64,000 nt of DNA, taken from Oricola nitratireducens. Lineage in GTDB: Bacteria > Pseudomonadota > Alphaproteobacteria > Rhizobiales > Rhizobiaceae. The stretch spans positions 186,001-250,000 of the forward strand of contig NZ_JACZCS010000050.1 of the NCBI RefSeq assembly GCF_014904745.1, read 5' to 3'. This document shows positions 16,109 to 25,441 of this stretch, piece after piece; within the stretch, counting starts at the first letter, position 1, and every line of letters starts with the position of its first letter. The translations under genes and the position numbers were made by a program. The notes under the pieces are model-generated. The model saw nothing but the letters and a program-made list of their open reading frames with translations. It had not been told where the DNA came from and did no database searches.

Positions 16109-17287
16109 GTGACCGATAAACCCCATATTCTGATCGCCGGCGCGGGTATTGCCGGTTTGACCGCGGCGTTGGCGCTCGCGCGCAAGGGGCTGGCGGTCAC
16201 GATCGCAGACACTTTCGAGGAGCCGTCGGAAGTCGGCGCCGGCCTGCAGGTCGCACCGAATGCCAGCCGCATCCTGCGCTCGCTCGGCGTGCTCGAAACG
16301 CTCGCCGAGAAAGCGGTCGTGCCGAGCTCCATACGCCTCGGCGATGCGACGACCGGCCGGATCCTGCTGGATATGGCGATCACGACGGCCTGGCTGGACC
16401 GCATGGGCGCGCCTTACCTGACGGCCCACCGTGCCAGCCTGCACGGAGTGCTCTATCAGGCGGCAATCGCCGATCCTTCCATCACGCTGCTGACCGGCCA
16501 CAAATTCGTCAAAGCCGACCAGGACAGCACCGGCATAACGGCACATCTGGAGACCGCAAACGGCGAAACCGAAATCTCGGCCGACATCCTGATCGGCGCG
16601 GACGGCATCTGGTCAAAAGTGCGTACATCGGTCCCGGGTGCGGCCGAGCCGAAGCCGACCGGCCGGATCGCGTGGCGCGCGATCGGACCAGCCTCGGCGA
16701 GTGACGCCAACAAGGTCTCCGCATGGATGGCTCCCGACAGCCACCTTGTCACCTATCCGGTACGCAATTCCGAGACACTCAATATCGTCGCGATCACGCA
16801 TGGCCGACTCGGAGCCGAGGACTGGGCTCAAAATCCCGATCAGGCGGCGCTGGCACATCTGCTCGAAATGGCGCGCAACGTGGCCGAGCTGGGCGCGATC
16901 GACAAGGCAAGCTGGACAACATGGCCTCTCAGTACCGTCGACCCTTCCGGTCCGTGGTACAGCGGACGCGTGCTGCTGATCGGTGACGCGGCGCACGGGA
17001 TGGAACCGTTTGCGGCCCAGGGTGCGGCGATGGCGATCGAGGACGGCTACGGCGCCGGCCTCAGCATCGCTGCCAATCCCGGCGACCCGGCTGCCGCATT
17101 CGCGCGCTACCGGGCGCTACGCCTCGACAGGATCCTGCGCGTCGCCAAACGCACGGCGTTCAATCGCTGGACCTACCACCAGAGCGGCGCAGGGCGGCTT
17201 GCCCGCAACATGTTCTTCTCGATGCGTTCGGCGGAGGCTTTCTTCGCCGATCTCGACTGGCTCTACGGCTACCGTATGCCCGAATAA
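16109..17287 (+). CDS. FAD-dependent monooxygenase (salicylate hydroxylase-like)
   Basis: 392 residues starting at GTG 16109. The FAD dinucleotide fold is ILIAGAGIAGLTAALALARK (G-x-G-x-x-G), the middle motif is DILIGADGIWSKVR (the DG motif) and the flavin ribityl motif is VLLIGDAAHGMEPFAAQGAA. This is a class A flavoprotein hydroxylase like NahG or UbiH. The natural substrate is not evident, and no aromatic pathway genes are nearby. A salicylate-type role is possible but the family is broad. It ends at a bidirectional terminator. Confidence 0.88.
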   Translation: MTDKPHILIAGAGIAGLTAALALARKGLAVTIADTFEEPSEVGAGLQVAPNASRILRSLGVLETLAEKAVVPSSIRLGDATTGRILLDMAITTAWLDRMGAPYLTAHRASLHGVLYQAAIADPSITLLTGHKFVKADQDSTGITAHLETANGETEISADILIGADGIWSKVRTSVPGAAEPKPTGRIAWRAIGPASASDANKVSAWMAPDSHLVTYPVRNSETLNIVAITHGRLGAEDWAQNPDQAALAHLLEMARNVAELGAIDKASWTTWPLSTVDPSGPWYSGRVLLIGDAAHGMEPFAAQGAAMAIEDGYGAGLSIAANPGDPAAAFARYRALRLDRILRVAKRTAFNRWTYHQSGAGRLARNMFFSMRSAEAFFADLDWLYGYRMPE

Positions 17288-17314
17288 AAAAGCCGGCCCA
17301 TGGCCGGCTTTTTC
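17286..17314. terminator. Bidirectional terminator between the monooxygenase and aapP
   Basis: Arms AGCCGGCC and GGCCGGCT around a three-base loop are flanked by an A run on the left and a T run on the right. It can end transcription of both the plus-strand monooxygenase and the minus-strand aap operon, whose stops face each other here. Confidence 0.85.
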
Positions 17315-17330
17315 AACGGTGATTTGCCGC

Positions 17331-18134
17331 CTAGTGCAGGATCTGGCTGAGAAACAGCTTGGTACGCTCGTGCTGCGGATTGTCGAAAAACTCATCCGGC
17401 TCGTTCTGCTCTACGATCTGGCCTTGATCCATGAAGATGACGCGGTTGGCGACCTGGCGCGCAAATCCCATCTCGTGGGTCACACAGATCATCGTCATGC
17501 CTTCCTCGGCGAGACCGACCATCGTGTCGAGCACCTCCTTGATCATTTCGGGATCGAGCGCCGACGTGGGTTCGTCGAACAGCATGATGCGCGGGTTCAT
17601 ACACAGTGAGCGGGCGATGGCCACGCGTTGCTGCTGACCGCCGGAGAGCTGGCCGGGATATTTGTTGGCCTGCTCCGGTATCTTGACGCGCTCGAGGAAG
17701 TGCATCGCGCGCTCATCGGCTTCCTTCTTCGGCATCTTGCGCACCCAGATCGGCGCCAGCGTGCAATTTTCCAGGATCGTCAGATGCGGGAAAAGATTGA
17801 AGTGCTGGAAAACCATCCCGACTTCGCGGCGCACCTCGTCGATCTTTTTCAGATCGTTCGTCAGTTCGATGCCGTCGACGATGATCTTGCCCTTCTGGTG
17901 CTCTTCGAGCCGGTTGATGCAACGGATCATGGTCGACTTTCCGGACCCCGAGGGACCGGCGATGACGATACGTTCGCCGCGCATGACCTTCAGGTTTATG
18001 TCGCGCAAGACGTGAAAATCGCCGTACCACTTGTGCATATCGATGATCTCGATCGCCACGTCTGTGTCGGAAACCGTCATTTTGGACCGATCGGCGCGAA
18101 TTTCCTCGGCAGTGACAGCGTTTTCAGAAGCCAT
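17331..18134 (-). CDS. aapP: General L-amino acid ABC transporter, ATP-binding subunit
   Basis: 267 residues. Walker [14 protein letters not shown]-loop [10 protein letters not shown], signature [14 protein letters not shown], Walker [15 protein letters not shown] and H-loop [10 protein letters not shown] are all intact. It energises uptake of a broad range of L-amino acids through AapQ and AapM. A polar N-terminal extension of about 25 residues ([18 protein letters not shown]) precedes the domain. It is last in the minus-strand order aapJ-aapQ-aapM-aapP and 12 bp after aapM. Confidence 0.95.
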   Translation of the reverse strand: MASENAVTAEEIRADRSKMTVSDTDVAIEIIDMHKWYGDFHVLRDINLKVMRGERIVIAGPSGSGKSTMIRCINRLEEHQKGKIIVDGIELTNDLKKIDEVRREVGMVFQHFNLFPHLTILENCTLAPIWVRKMPKKEADERAMHFLERVKIPEQANKYPGQLSGGQQQRVAIARSLCMNPRIMLFDEPTSALDPEMIKEVLDTMVGLAEEGMTMICVTHEMGFARQVANRVIFMDQGQIVEQNEPDEFFDNPQHERTKLFLSQILH

Positions 18135-18146
18135 GTTTTTTGATCC

Positions 18147-19484
18147 TTACCGTTTGTGTCCGGTGTCGAGCTTTCGCTCCATGAATTGCGAGTAGCGCGA
18201 CATGGAGAAGCAGAAGATGAAGTAGATGAACGCCGCGAAGAAGTAGCCAGTCAACGACTGGACCGGCGACGACCAGGCCGGATCCGAATAGGACGACTGA
18301 ATCTGGCCGAGGAAATCGAACAGGCCGATGATCAGGACAAGGGTGGTGTCCTTGAACAGCGCGATGAACGAGTTGACGATGCCCGGGATCACCAGTTTCA
18401 GCGCCTGCGGCAGAATGATCTTGCGCATCATCTGGGTCCAGTTGAGGCCAAGTGCCATCGCGCCTTCGTACTGCCCCTTCGGAAGGGCCTGGATACCACC
18501 GCGTACGACCTCCGCCATATAGGCGGAAGAGAACAGCGCCACGCCGATCAGCGCACGCAGCAGTTTATCGAACGAAACGCCCTCGGGCAGGAACAGCGGC
18601 AACATCACCGAGGACATGAACAGCACGGTGATCAGAGGCACCCCGCGCCAGAATTCGATGAAAACGATCGAGGCGAAACGGACGATCGGCATGGCCGAGC
18701 GACGACCGAGCGCGAGCGCGATGCCGATCGGAAGCGACGCCACGATACCGGTCAACGCGATGACCATCGTCACCAGCAGACCACCCCATCTACTGGTTCC
18801 GACCGGCCGAAGCCCGAAATCGAAACCGAGAATGAACAGGAGCACCGCGAGAGCAACAAACAGGAGGCCGGCCGAGCGGAGTCCCGGCATCGGATCGGAT
18901 TCCGACAATTTGGCGAAGGCAAATACCACGGCAAGAACGAGAACGGCGGCGATAAGAAGCGGCACGTAAAGCCCACCGACCGCGAAATGGCCGCCGGTCA
19001 GCAGGATCAGCGTCGCCACCGGGAAGACGATCGCCATGAACACGATGTTCTCACGCTTGAACGGCGCCGCAGGGATGAGCAGCGGGACCAGTCCGCCGAA
19101 GAACATCACGGCGACGACATTGACCCGCCACTGTTCGGCGTCCGGATAACGGCCGTAGACGAACTGGTTGGTATAGGCGCCGACATAGGCCCAGCAGGCC
19201 CCGAACCATCCGTCGGGCTGCATGCCGCCCTGGGCTTGCGTCGCGCAAGCGGCACGGTCGGCGCCGGTCCACACGGCGTCGGTGAACAGGAACTCGACCA
19301 TCGGCGGTATGATTACGTACAGGATGTACAGGCAAAGAAGCGTCAGGAGCGTGTAGGGAATCGACGAAAACAGGCTTTCGCGCAGCCAAGCGACAATGCC
19401 CCTCGACGTCGACGGAGCGGGCTGTTCGGAAAGCATGTCATGGCGAACATAGGCGATACCTGCTGTATGGGGCCGGTCACTCAT
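18147..19484 (-). CDS. aapM: General L-amino acid ABC transporter, permease AapM
   Basis: 445 residues, the long AapM/BztC type with extra N-terminal membrane segments and a large periplasmic loop between TM1 and TM2 (about residues 60-115). The BPD permease domain is in the C-terminal half, with the EAA loop AMALGLNWTQMMRKIILPQA. Inner membrane. The start overlaps nothing; aapQ ends four bases upstream of it. Confidence 0.95.
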   Translation of the reverse strand: MSDRPHTAGIAYVRHDMLSEQPAPSTSRGIVAWLRESLFSSIPYTLLTLLCLYILYVIIPPMVEFLFTDAVWTGADRAACATQAQGGMQPDGWFGACWAYVGAYTNQFVYGRYPDAEQWRVNVVAVMFFGGLVPLLIPAAPFKRENIVFMAIVFPVATLILLTGGHFAVGGLYVPLLIAAVLVLAVVFAFAKLSESDPMPGLRSAGLLFVALAVLLFILGFDFGLRPVGTSRWGGLLVTMVIALTGIVASLPIGIALALGRRSAMPIVRFASIVFIEFWRGVPLITVLFMSSVMLPLFLPEGVSFDKLLRALIGVALFSSAYMAEVVRGGIQALPKGQYEGAMALGLNWTQMMRKIILPQALKLVIPGIVNSFIALFKDTTLVLIIGLFDFLGQIQSSYSDPAWSSPVQSLTGYFFAAFIYFIFCFSMSRYSQFMERKLDTGHKR

Positions 19485-19488
19485 TGTC

Positions 19489-20706
19489 TTACCTCTCCAC
19501 CAGCGCCACGCGGCTGTTGTACCAGTTCATGAACGCCGACGTCAGCAGCGATATCGTCAGGTAAGTAAGCATCGTCAGGGAGATGATCTCGACTGCCTGT
19601 CCGGTCTGGTTGAGCGCGGTACCGGCAAAGACCGAAGTCAGTTCCGGATAGGCAATCGCAACTGCGAGCGACGAATTCTTGGTCAGGTTCAGATACTGGT
19701 TGGTCAGCGGCGGGATGATGATCCGAAGCGCCTGCGGAATGATGACCAGGCGCAATGTCGGTCCGCTGCGAAGGCCGAGCGCATGGGCGGCTTCGGTTTG
19801 TCCCTTGCTGACCGCCAGGATTCCAGCGCGAACGATTTCCGCTATATAGGTGGCGGTGTAGGTTGAAAGCGCCACCAGCATCGCGATGTATTCCGGGATG
19901 ATGGTCATGCCGCCTTTCGGGCGGAAGCCACCCGCAACGGGCACATCCCAGGTCAGCGGCGCGCCGGCTGCGAGGAACACGATGACCGGAAGTAAGACGA
20001 TCACGGCAAATCCGACCCAGAATGCCGGGAAGATCTGACCCGTCGCCATCTGGCGCGCCCTCGCCCAGCGCCCGATGCCCCACGCGATGACGCAGGCCGC
20101 TATGAAGGCGTAGAGCGTGTAGATCGCGCCGTCGCCCCAGACCGGTTTCGGGGCGAAATAGCCACGATTGTTCAACAGGCCGAAGAAACCGAAGTCGAGG
20201 CCGTCACGCGGTTGCGGGAGGAGCCGCAGAACGCCGAAATACCAGATGAAAATCTGCAGAAGCAGCGGAATATTGCGCAGGCTTTCCACATAGACCGCGG
20301 CAAGCCGGCTCACCATCCAGTTTTTCGACAGCCGCGCCACGCCAATCAGAAAGCCGATGATCGTCGCCAGGATTACGCCGATGACGGCGACGACGAGCGT
20401 ATTGATAAGACCGACAAGATAGACGCGGCCATAGGTTGATGACGCCTGGTTGTATTCGATCAGCGACTGGCTGATCGCAAAGCCGGCATTGTTGTTGAGA
20501 AACGCCCACCCCGACGCGATGCCGGCAGCCTGCAGGTTCGCGTTCATGTTTTTCCAGCCGGAATAGGCCAGATAGGCGACCACCACGGCGAGTACTACCT
20601 GGAACAGCCAGCCACGGATTTCCGGATTGTTGAGGAGAGCGACTTTCGGCGCACTGTCGTCGTGTGCGCTTCCAGGTCCATTCGGTGTCACATCGGTAAC
20701 AGCCAT
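19489..20706 (-). CDS. aapQ: General L-amino acid ABC transporter, permease AapQ
   Basis: 405 residues from ATG 20706, preceded by AGGTGA; a GTG at 20718 is the in-frame alternative. Long AapQ/BztB type, with about eight membrane segments and a C-terminal EAA loop, AHALGLRSGPTLRLVIIPQA. It forms the membrane channel with AapM. It follows aapJ after a 148-bp gap that contains a hairpin. Confidence 0.95.
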   Translation of the reverse strand: MAVTDVTPNGPGSAHDDSAPKVALLNNPEIRGWLFQVVLAVVVAYLAYSGWKNMNANLQAAGIASGWAFLNNNAGFAISQSLIEYNQASSTYGRVYLVGLINTLVVAVIGVILATIIGFLIGVARLSKNWMVSRLAAVYVESLRNIPLLLQIFIWYFGVLRLLPQPRDGLDFGFFGLLNNRGYFAPKPVWGDGAIYTLYAFIAACVIAWGIGRWARARQMATGQIFPAFWVGFAVIVLLPVIVFLAAGAPLTWDVPVAGGFRPKGGMTIIPEYIAMLVALSTYTATYIAEIVRAGILAVSKGQTEAAHALGLRSGPTLRLVIIPQALRIIIPPLTNQYLNLTKNSSLAVAIAYPELTSVFAGTALNQTGQAVEIISLTMLTYLTISLLTSAFMNWYNSRVALVER

Positions 20707-20811
20707 ATCGCTTTTCACCTGTTCGTCGTGACGGGCATGTCATTCCAGGCGCCGGTTTCCGGCAGGATGCGGCCGATATCCTGAAATGGCATTCCCGCAC
20801 GGGGAAAGGAA

Positions 20812-20840
20812 CTCACCCGGCCGAAGAACAGCCGGGTGAG
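20812..20840 (-). terminator. Intercistronic hairpin between aapJ and aapQ
   Basis: CTCACCCGGC and GCCGGGTGAG form a perfect 10-bp stem with a nine-base loop, followed on the minus strand by a pyrimidine-rich TTCCTTTCC without a true T run. It probably causes partial termination or protects the aapJ 3' end, so that more binding protein than permease is made, as known for other binding-protein operons. Confidence 0.6.
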
Positions 20841-20854
20841 ATTGAACCATCCGA

Positions 20855-21877
20855 TTATCGGACCGGCGGTCCGTACTGCAGACCACCCTTCGACCACAGC
20901 GCGTTGATACCGCGCGCGATGCCGAGCGGCGTATCCGGGCCGACATTGCGGTTGAAGATTTCGCCGTAATTGCCGACCGCCTTGATGATGTTGGCAGCCC
21001 AGTCATTGGAAAGGCCGATGCCGGCGCCGAATTCACCTTCGGTGCCGAGCAGACGCTTAGCGGCCGGGTTGTCGCCGGCTGCCATCTCGTCGACATTGGC
21101 CTGGGTAATGCCGAGTTCTTCTGCATTGACCGTCGCGATATGGGCCCATTTCACGATGTTGAACCATTGGTCATCCCCTTGGCGGACGACCGGGCCAAGC
21201 GGCTCTTTCGAGATGATTTCCGGCAGGACCTTGTGCTCGCCCGGGTTGGTCAGCTTCAGGCGCTGCGCATAGAGGCCCGACTGGTCGGTGGTGTAAACGT
21301 CGCAGCGGCCGGCATCATAGGCGGCGACAACCTCATCCGACTTTTCGAAGGCAACCAGCTCGTATTCCATGTTGTTGGCACGGAAATAGTCGGCCACGTT
21401 CAATTCGGTGGTCGTGCCCGTGTTGGTGCAGATCGATGCGCCGGAAAGCTCGAGCGCCGAATTGATGTTCATCGAGGTGCGGATCATGAAGCCCTGGCCG
21501 TCATAGTAGTTGACGCCAGCGAAGTTCAGGCCGAGCTGTGTGTCGCGGCTCATGGTCCAGGTAGTATTGCGCGACAAAAGATCGATTTCGCCCGACTGCA
21601 AGGCGGTAAAGCGTTCCTTGGCCGAAAGCGGCGTGAACTTCACAGCGTCGCCATTGCCGAAGATCGCCGCCGCGACCGCGCGGCAAAGATCGACGTCCAT
21701 GCCGGACCAGTTGCCGTTGGCGTCCGGATTGGAGAAGCCCGGGAGCCCCTGGCTCACGCCGCACTGAACAAATCCCTTTGCTTTCACGTCATCAAGCGTC
21801 GCTGCGGAGGCGGCAGCAGAACCGGCAATCGCCAGTGTCACTACGCCCAGAACGCCGGTCAGCATCAGTTTTTTCAT
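20855..21877 (-). CDS. aapJ: General L-amino acid ABC transporter, periplasmic binding protein
   Basis: 340 residues from ATG 21877 with GAGG nine bases upstream; the in-frame TTG at 21886 is less likely. The signal peptide MKKLMLTGVLGVVTLAIAGS ends near ASAATLDD. The mature protein is a family 3 solute-binding protein: VQCGVSQGLPGFSNPD, the arginine-bearing NTTWTMSRDTQLGLNF and GASICTNTGTTTELNVADYF. It binds many L-amino acids in the periplasm. First gene of the operon; metC diverges further upstream. Confidence 0.96.
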   Translation of the reverse strand: MKKLMLTGVLGVVTLAIAGSAAASAATLDDVKAKGFVQCGVSQGLPGFSNPDANGNWSGMDVDLCRAVAAAIFGNGDAVKFTPLSAKERFTALQSGEIDLLSRNTTWTMSRDTQLGLNFAGVNYYDGQGFMIRTSMNINSALELSGASICTNTGTTTELNVADYFRANNMEYELVAFEKSDEVVAAYDAGRCDVYTTDQSGLYAQRLKLTNPGEHKVLPEIISKEPLGPVVRQGDDQWFNIVKWAHIATVNAEELGITQANVDEMAAGDNPAAKRLLGTEGEFGAGIGLSNDWAANIIKAVGNYGEIFNRNVGPDTPLGIARGINALWSKGGLQYGPPVR

Positions 21878-22294
21878 CGAGTTCAACCTCTTCGTTGCTC
21901 ACGTTACATCAGACGGGCATGAGCATCGGCTCCGGGCGTCATCAAAATGACATCCGCAAAGCAGCGTTTCGACATGAAACGCCACCGACGCCTCCCTCCA
22001 CACGGCAAGACAAAGCCAATTTACCAGCACCGTCAAGGGCGAATGACACAATTGTGCCGTAATGAATGAGGGCTTCCCACAGCGCTTTGAATGGCGGATG
22101 CACCGACGGCACCCGACGGCCGTCTGAGCTTCATGCGCGTATGGTTCGTGGAAAGGTGACAGTTCCGGAGCCGCATTCACCGATATTTGCTGCTGTCCGG
22201 GCAAGCAACGCCGAGGACAGAATGACGACGAATTCAATCCGACAGAAGGTGCGGCCCGAACGCCGGTAAAAACCTTGACGGTTTCTCGAAAGGG
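21878..22294. other. 417-bp intergenic region upstream of aapJ
   Basis: No convincing gene. It should carry the aap promoter. The only sharp element is CACAATTGTG at 22047-22056, a perfect 10-bp palindrome 170 bases before aapJ that could be an operator. A GGCAC next to it recalls a sigma-54 -24 box, but the matching GC at -12 is missing. The PAP2 phosphatase gene ends at its right side, on the same strand. Confidence 0.4.
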
Positions 22295-23116
22295 CTAACG
22301 ATTGAGCCGGGGAAACAGCCCGTCGCCATCGAAACTGAAAACCGCGCGGCGGCGCGCCAGCCAGCGCGCCATGGCGAGCGTCATGAGCGCTCCGATCGAA
22401 AAGCCCGCCACGACGTCCGAAGGATAGTGCGCGCCGGCGGGAATGCGCGCGCAGGCGAGAACGAACATTCCGGCGGAAAGCGGCCATTTCGCGCGCGGAT
22501 GCCAGAGCATCAAGAGCACGGCAAGCGCACCGGCCGTTGCGGCATGGCCTGACGGAAAACTCTGGAAGGCGTGATTGAATTCGAAGGGCGAAAAGCCGTA
22601 GACGCCGAACTGCTCCACCATGCGGGGACGCGCCCTGCCGACAAACTGCTTGATGATGTTGACCGTGATCCCGGACAACGAAACGGCCGCGAAAATGAAG
22701 GCGGCGCGGCCATAGGCCGTCAGCAGCGCGCGCCGGGAAGCGGTGCGGATATCGCGCCAGTCCATGAGCCCGATAATGGCAATGATGATGATGGCGGGAA
22801 TGATGTACCAGCCCGACTTCATGCTGTCGGTGACGTCGCGCAGAAACTGCAGCGCGACATTCGGGGGCGGTCCGGCGAAGGGCTTGAAATACGGATCGAA
22901 CACGGCGGCAAGCGCGGTCATAAACACCGCGGTCGCGGCAATCTTCCACATTCGCGCCGTCCATGTCGGCGGCACGCCATCAGCGACCGGGCGCGAGAGG
23001 CGGAAAAACAGGCGCCGCGTCGTCGCCGCGCCGCGTCCATACGTTCCCCGAACGGAGCGAACGATTCCGGACGCCGCGTTTGAAATCTTCGGCACATTCT
23101 GGTTTGGCGAATTCAT
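22295..23116 (-). CDS. PAP2 family phosphatase (membrane)
   Basis: 273 residues from ATG 23116; the in-frame start at 23191 is possible. The three lipid phosphatase motifs are present: KQFVGRARPRM (K-x6-RP), FPSGHAATAGA (PSGH) and ARIPAGAHYPSDVVAG (R-x5-H-x3-D). Six membrane segments are visible. Members remove phosphate from lipid carriers such as undecaprenyl pyrophosphate or phosphatidylglycerophosphate, with the active site on the periplasmic side. The exact substrate cannot be told. It diverges from metC and may share a transcript with aap. Confidence 0.9.
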   Translation of the reverse strand: MNSPNQNVPKISNAASGIVRSVRGTYGRGAATTRRLFFRLSRPVADGVPPTWTARMWKIAATAVFMTALAAVFDPYFKPFAGPPPNVALQFLRDVTDSMKSGWYIIPAIIIIAIIGLMDWRDIRTASRRALLTAYGRAAFIFAAVSLSGITVNIIKQFVGRARPRMVEQFGVYGFSPFEFNHAFQSFPSGHAATAGALAVLLMLWHPRAKWPLSAGMFVLACARIPAGAHYPSDVVAGFSIGALMTLAMARWLARRRAVFSFDGDGLFPRLNR

Positions 23117-23221
23117 CGAAAGCGGTTTTCTCGCTGTTGTCAGAGGCGAGTAACGCCTTCCTTGAGTTTGCGCAAGAAATCGGTCAGGCATGCGTCACGC
23201 AACAACCGAGGAGTGCTCCGA

Positions 23222-24397
23222 ATGAACGTCCCGCCGGGCAAGAAGAAAATCGGCATCAACACACAACTCGCCCATGGCGGATACGATCCGCGGGACTATC
23301 ACGGCTTCGTCAATCCGCCGGTCGTCCACGCCTCGACCGTGCTGTTTCCCGACGCGCAGACCATGAAGACGCGCAACCAGAAATACACCTACGGCACGCG
23401 CGGCACGCCGACCTCGGACGCGCTCTGCGCGGCGGTCGACGCGCTGGAAGGCAGCGCCGGGACGATTGCCGTGCCGTCGGGGCTCGCCGCGGTCACGGTT
23501 CCGCTGCTGGCATTTCTGTCGGCGGGCGACCACGCGCTATTCGTCGATTCGATCTATTTCCCGACGCGACGGTTTGCCGATTCCATGCTGACCCGGCTCG
23601 GCGTCGAGGTGGAGTATTACCCGCCCGAGATGGGCGAGGACATCGCCAGTCTCATCAAGCCCAATACCAGGGTCGTCTTCATGGAAGCGCCCGGCTCCAA
23701 CACGTTCGAAATGCAGGACGTGCCGGCCATCGTAGCGGCGGCGCGCGCCGCGGGAGCCGTCACGATGCTGGACAACACCTGGGCGACGCCCCTCTATTTC
23801 AAACCCCTGGACCACGGCGTCGATATCTCGATCCACGCGGCGACGAAATATCCGGGCGGGCATTCCGATGTCCTGCTTGGCACGGTTTCCGCCAATGAGC
23901 GCTGCTGGGAGCGTTTGTGGGATACCTACCTGACGCTCGGGACATGCGCCGGGCCGGATGATGTCTACCAGGTCTTGCGCGGCCTGCGCACCATGGGCGT
24001 GCGGCTGGAAAAACATCAGGCGTCGGCGCTCGAAATCGCCAGTTGGCTCGAGACGCAGCCGGGCGTGAAATCGGTGCTTCACCCGGCATTGGAGAGCCAT
24101 CCCGGCCATGCGATCTGGAAGCGTGACTTCCGCGGCGCCAGCGGGCTTTTTTCCTTCGTCATGGACGGCGGCGGCGAGCCGCAGGCGCACGCGTTCCTCG
24201 ACGCGCTCGAAATTTTCGGCCTGGGAGCGTCATGGGGCGGTTACGAGAGCCTCGCCGTCCATGTCAGTCTCGGCGACCGGACGGTTTCGGCGCGCGATTA
24301 TGGCGGCCCGGTCATAAGGCTGCAGATCGGGCTGGAGGACACGTCCGACCTGATGGAGGATATCGCCAGGGGGCTCGTCGCCGCGTCACGGGCATAG
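23222..24397 (+). CDS. metC: Cystathionine beta-lyase
   Basis: 391 residues from ATG 23222, with AGGAG eight bases upstream. It belongs to the Cys/Met metabolism PLP enzymes. The Schiff-base lysine is in DISIHAATKYPGGHSDVLLG (Lys at about residue 206). Other motifs are YTYGTRGTPTSDALCAAVDA, trimmed to its core, and WGGYESLAVHV near the end. It splits cystathionine into homocysteine, pyruvate and ammonia. As I recall, metC is found next to aapJ in Rhizobium. Confidence 0.92.
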   Translation: MNVPPGKKKIGINTQLAHGGYDPRDYHGFVNPPVVHASTVLFPDAQTMKTRNQKYTYGTRGTPTSDALCAAVDALEGSAGTIAVPSGLAAVTVPLLAFLSAGDHALFVDSIYFPTRRFADSMLTRLGVEVEYYPPEMGEDIASLIKPNTRVVFMEAPGSNTFEMQDVPAIVAAARAAGAVTMLDNTWATPLYFKPLDHGVDISIHAATKYPGGHSDVLLGTVSANERCWERLWDTYLTLGTCAGPDDVYQVLRGLRTMGVRLEKHQASALEIASWLETQPGVKSVLHPALESHPGHAIWKRDFRGASGLFSFVMDGGGEPQAHAFLDALEIFGLGASWGGYESLAVHVSLGDRTVSARDYGGPVIRLQIGLEDTSDLMEDIARGLVAASRA

Positions 24398-24438
24398 CGG
24401 TCCGATTGGCGCTTGCGGCAGGACGGCCTCGAACGGCG

Positions 24439-25188
24439 TCACACAGGTTCCCGCCGGGGCCGGCTGATTGCGAACTCCCGACTGGAGAAGACATCGGCCA
24501 GCGAGGGCTCCTCTTCCGGCCGCTCGACGAGATTGAGCCCGGAATGGAGATCGACGATGTGGCTTTTCATGATCTCCTCGGCGGCGTTTGCGTCGTGTCT
24601 GGCGAACGCTTCGAGAAGGGCGTGATGCGAATGGCTTTCGCAGGTCGTGTCCGGCCGCTGCCAGTAAAGCGCGATGATCAGGGACGACCGCGACACCAGC
24701 GAATGCAGGATTTGCGTCAGAACCTTCTGGTCGGCGATTTCGGCGATCGCCGTGTGGAATGTGCCGGAAAGCGATAGCGCGAGCCCCATGTCGCCGCGCT
24801 TCATCGCCTCGTGCTCAGCGGCGATGTGCCGGTTCAGTCTCTCGAGCTGGCTTTCGGTGATCGCCTTGGCCGCCATCCGGGAAATGCGCGGCTCGATCAG
24901 GCCGCGCGCCTCGAAGACCTCGTGCGCCTCGCGGATCGTCGGGCGCGAAACGAAAGCGCCGCGATTGCGTTCGATCGTCACCAGCCCGCCATGGGCCAGC
25001 GCCTGCAAGGCGGTGCGTGCGACGGTGCGGCTGACGCCGAATGTCTCGCCGACCTCGTCCTCCGCCAGCTTCATGCCCGGGCGGATGCGGTGGCGCAGAA
25101 TTGCCGATTCCAGCTGGTGGCAGATATCCAGGGCCCGTCCAGGCGGGAGGGAGTAGGATCCGTTCAGGTCACCCGTTACGTTTTGCAT
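24439..25188 (-). CDS. GntR family regulator (FadR/FCD subfamily)
   Basis: 249 residues from ATG 25188, chosen for the GAGGA just upstream; ATG 25257 is in frame. The N-terminal winged helix-turn-helix contains KLAEDEVGETFGVSRTVARTA and GLVTIERNRGAFVSRP. The C-terminal all-helical FCD domain (about residues 80-220) carries metal-ligand residues in SGTFHTAIAEIAD and SHSHHALLEAFARHD. It diverges from the ABC transporter operon and is probably its regulator. The ligand is likely a small carboxylic acid or an amide, by family. Confidence 0.9.
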   Translation of the reverse strand: MQNVTGDLNGSYSLPPGRALDICHQLESAILRHRIRPGMKLAEDEVGETFGVSRTVARTALQALAHGGLVTIERNRGAFVSRPTIREAHEVFEARGLIEPRISRMAAKAITESQLERLNRHIAAEHEAMKRGDMGLALSLSGTFHTAIAEIADQKVLTQILHSLVSRSSLIIALYWQRPDTTCESHSHHALLEAFARHDANAAEEIMKSHIVDLHSGLNLVERPEEEPSLADVFSSREFAISRPRREPV

Positions 25189-25271
25189 CTTATCCTCGAG
25201 AACCGGTCCGGGCCGGATGAACCGGTCGATTTGAGATACGCCCAGTCGACGATTCAATCAATGCCGAAATC

Positions 25272-25277
25272 GTATAC
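25272..25277. promoter_or_regulatory. GTATAC palindrome, possible GntR operator
   Basis: TCGTATACAAAA lies in the divergent region between the GntR gene and the transporter operon. FCD-type GntR proteins often bind TNGTNNNACNA-like dyads such as TGGTATACCA. Only the six-base core is symmetrical here, so support is weak. Confidence 0.25.
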
Positions 25278-25393
25278 AAAATTTGTGCACTCTGTATCCG
25301 AACTGCCTAAAAATTGATCGCACAACCTCCGAGAGAATCCTCCTGAAGTCCTTTTTCCGTTTAGTATCAAATAGATGATAACTCTTTCGAGAC

Positions 25394-25409
25394 TGGCACG
25401 GTGATTGCA
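25394..25409 (+). promoter_or_regulatory. Sigma-54 (RpoN) promoter of the transporter/racemase operon
   Basis: TGGCACGGTGATTGCA matches the sigma-54 consensus TGGCAC-N5-TTGCW exactly, with GG at 25395-25396 and GC at 25407-25408, ten bases between them. Transcription would start near 25420, about 22 bases before the ATG at 25442. RpoN promoters need an enhancer-bound activator such as NtrC, so this ties the operon to nitrogen supply or a dedicated activator. Confidence 0.8.
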
Positions 25410-25441
25410 AAGCTTTGCGCATATCCGCGTGGAGCTTCACT

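Noticed and set aside
18156-19532. 458-codon plus-strand open frame
   Set aside because: Antisense to aapM, with Arg/His/Asp/Glu-heavy low-complexity translation.
22040-22062. Sigma-54 promoter upstream of aapJ
   Set aside because: Minus-strand CGGCACAATTGTGTC has a -24-like GGCAC but lacks GC at the -12 position and lies 170 bases from the gene.
22066-22269. 67-codon frame in the aapJ upstream region
   Set aside because: No ribosome-binding site and no conserved-looking sequence; it lies in a probable promoter region.
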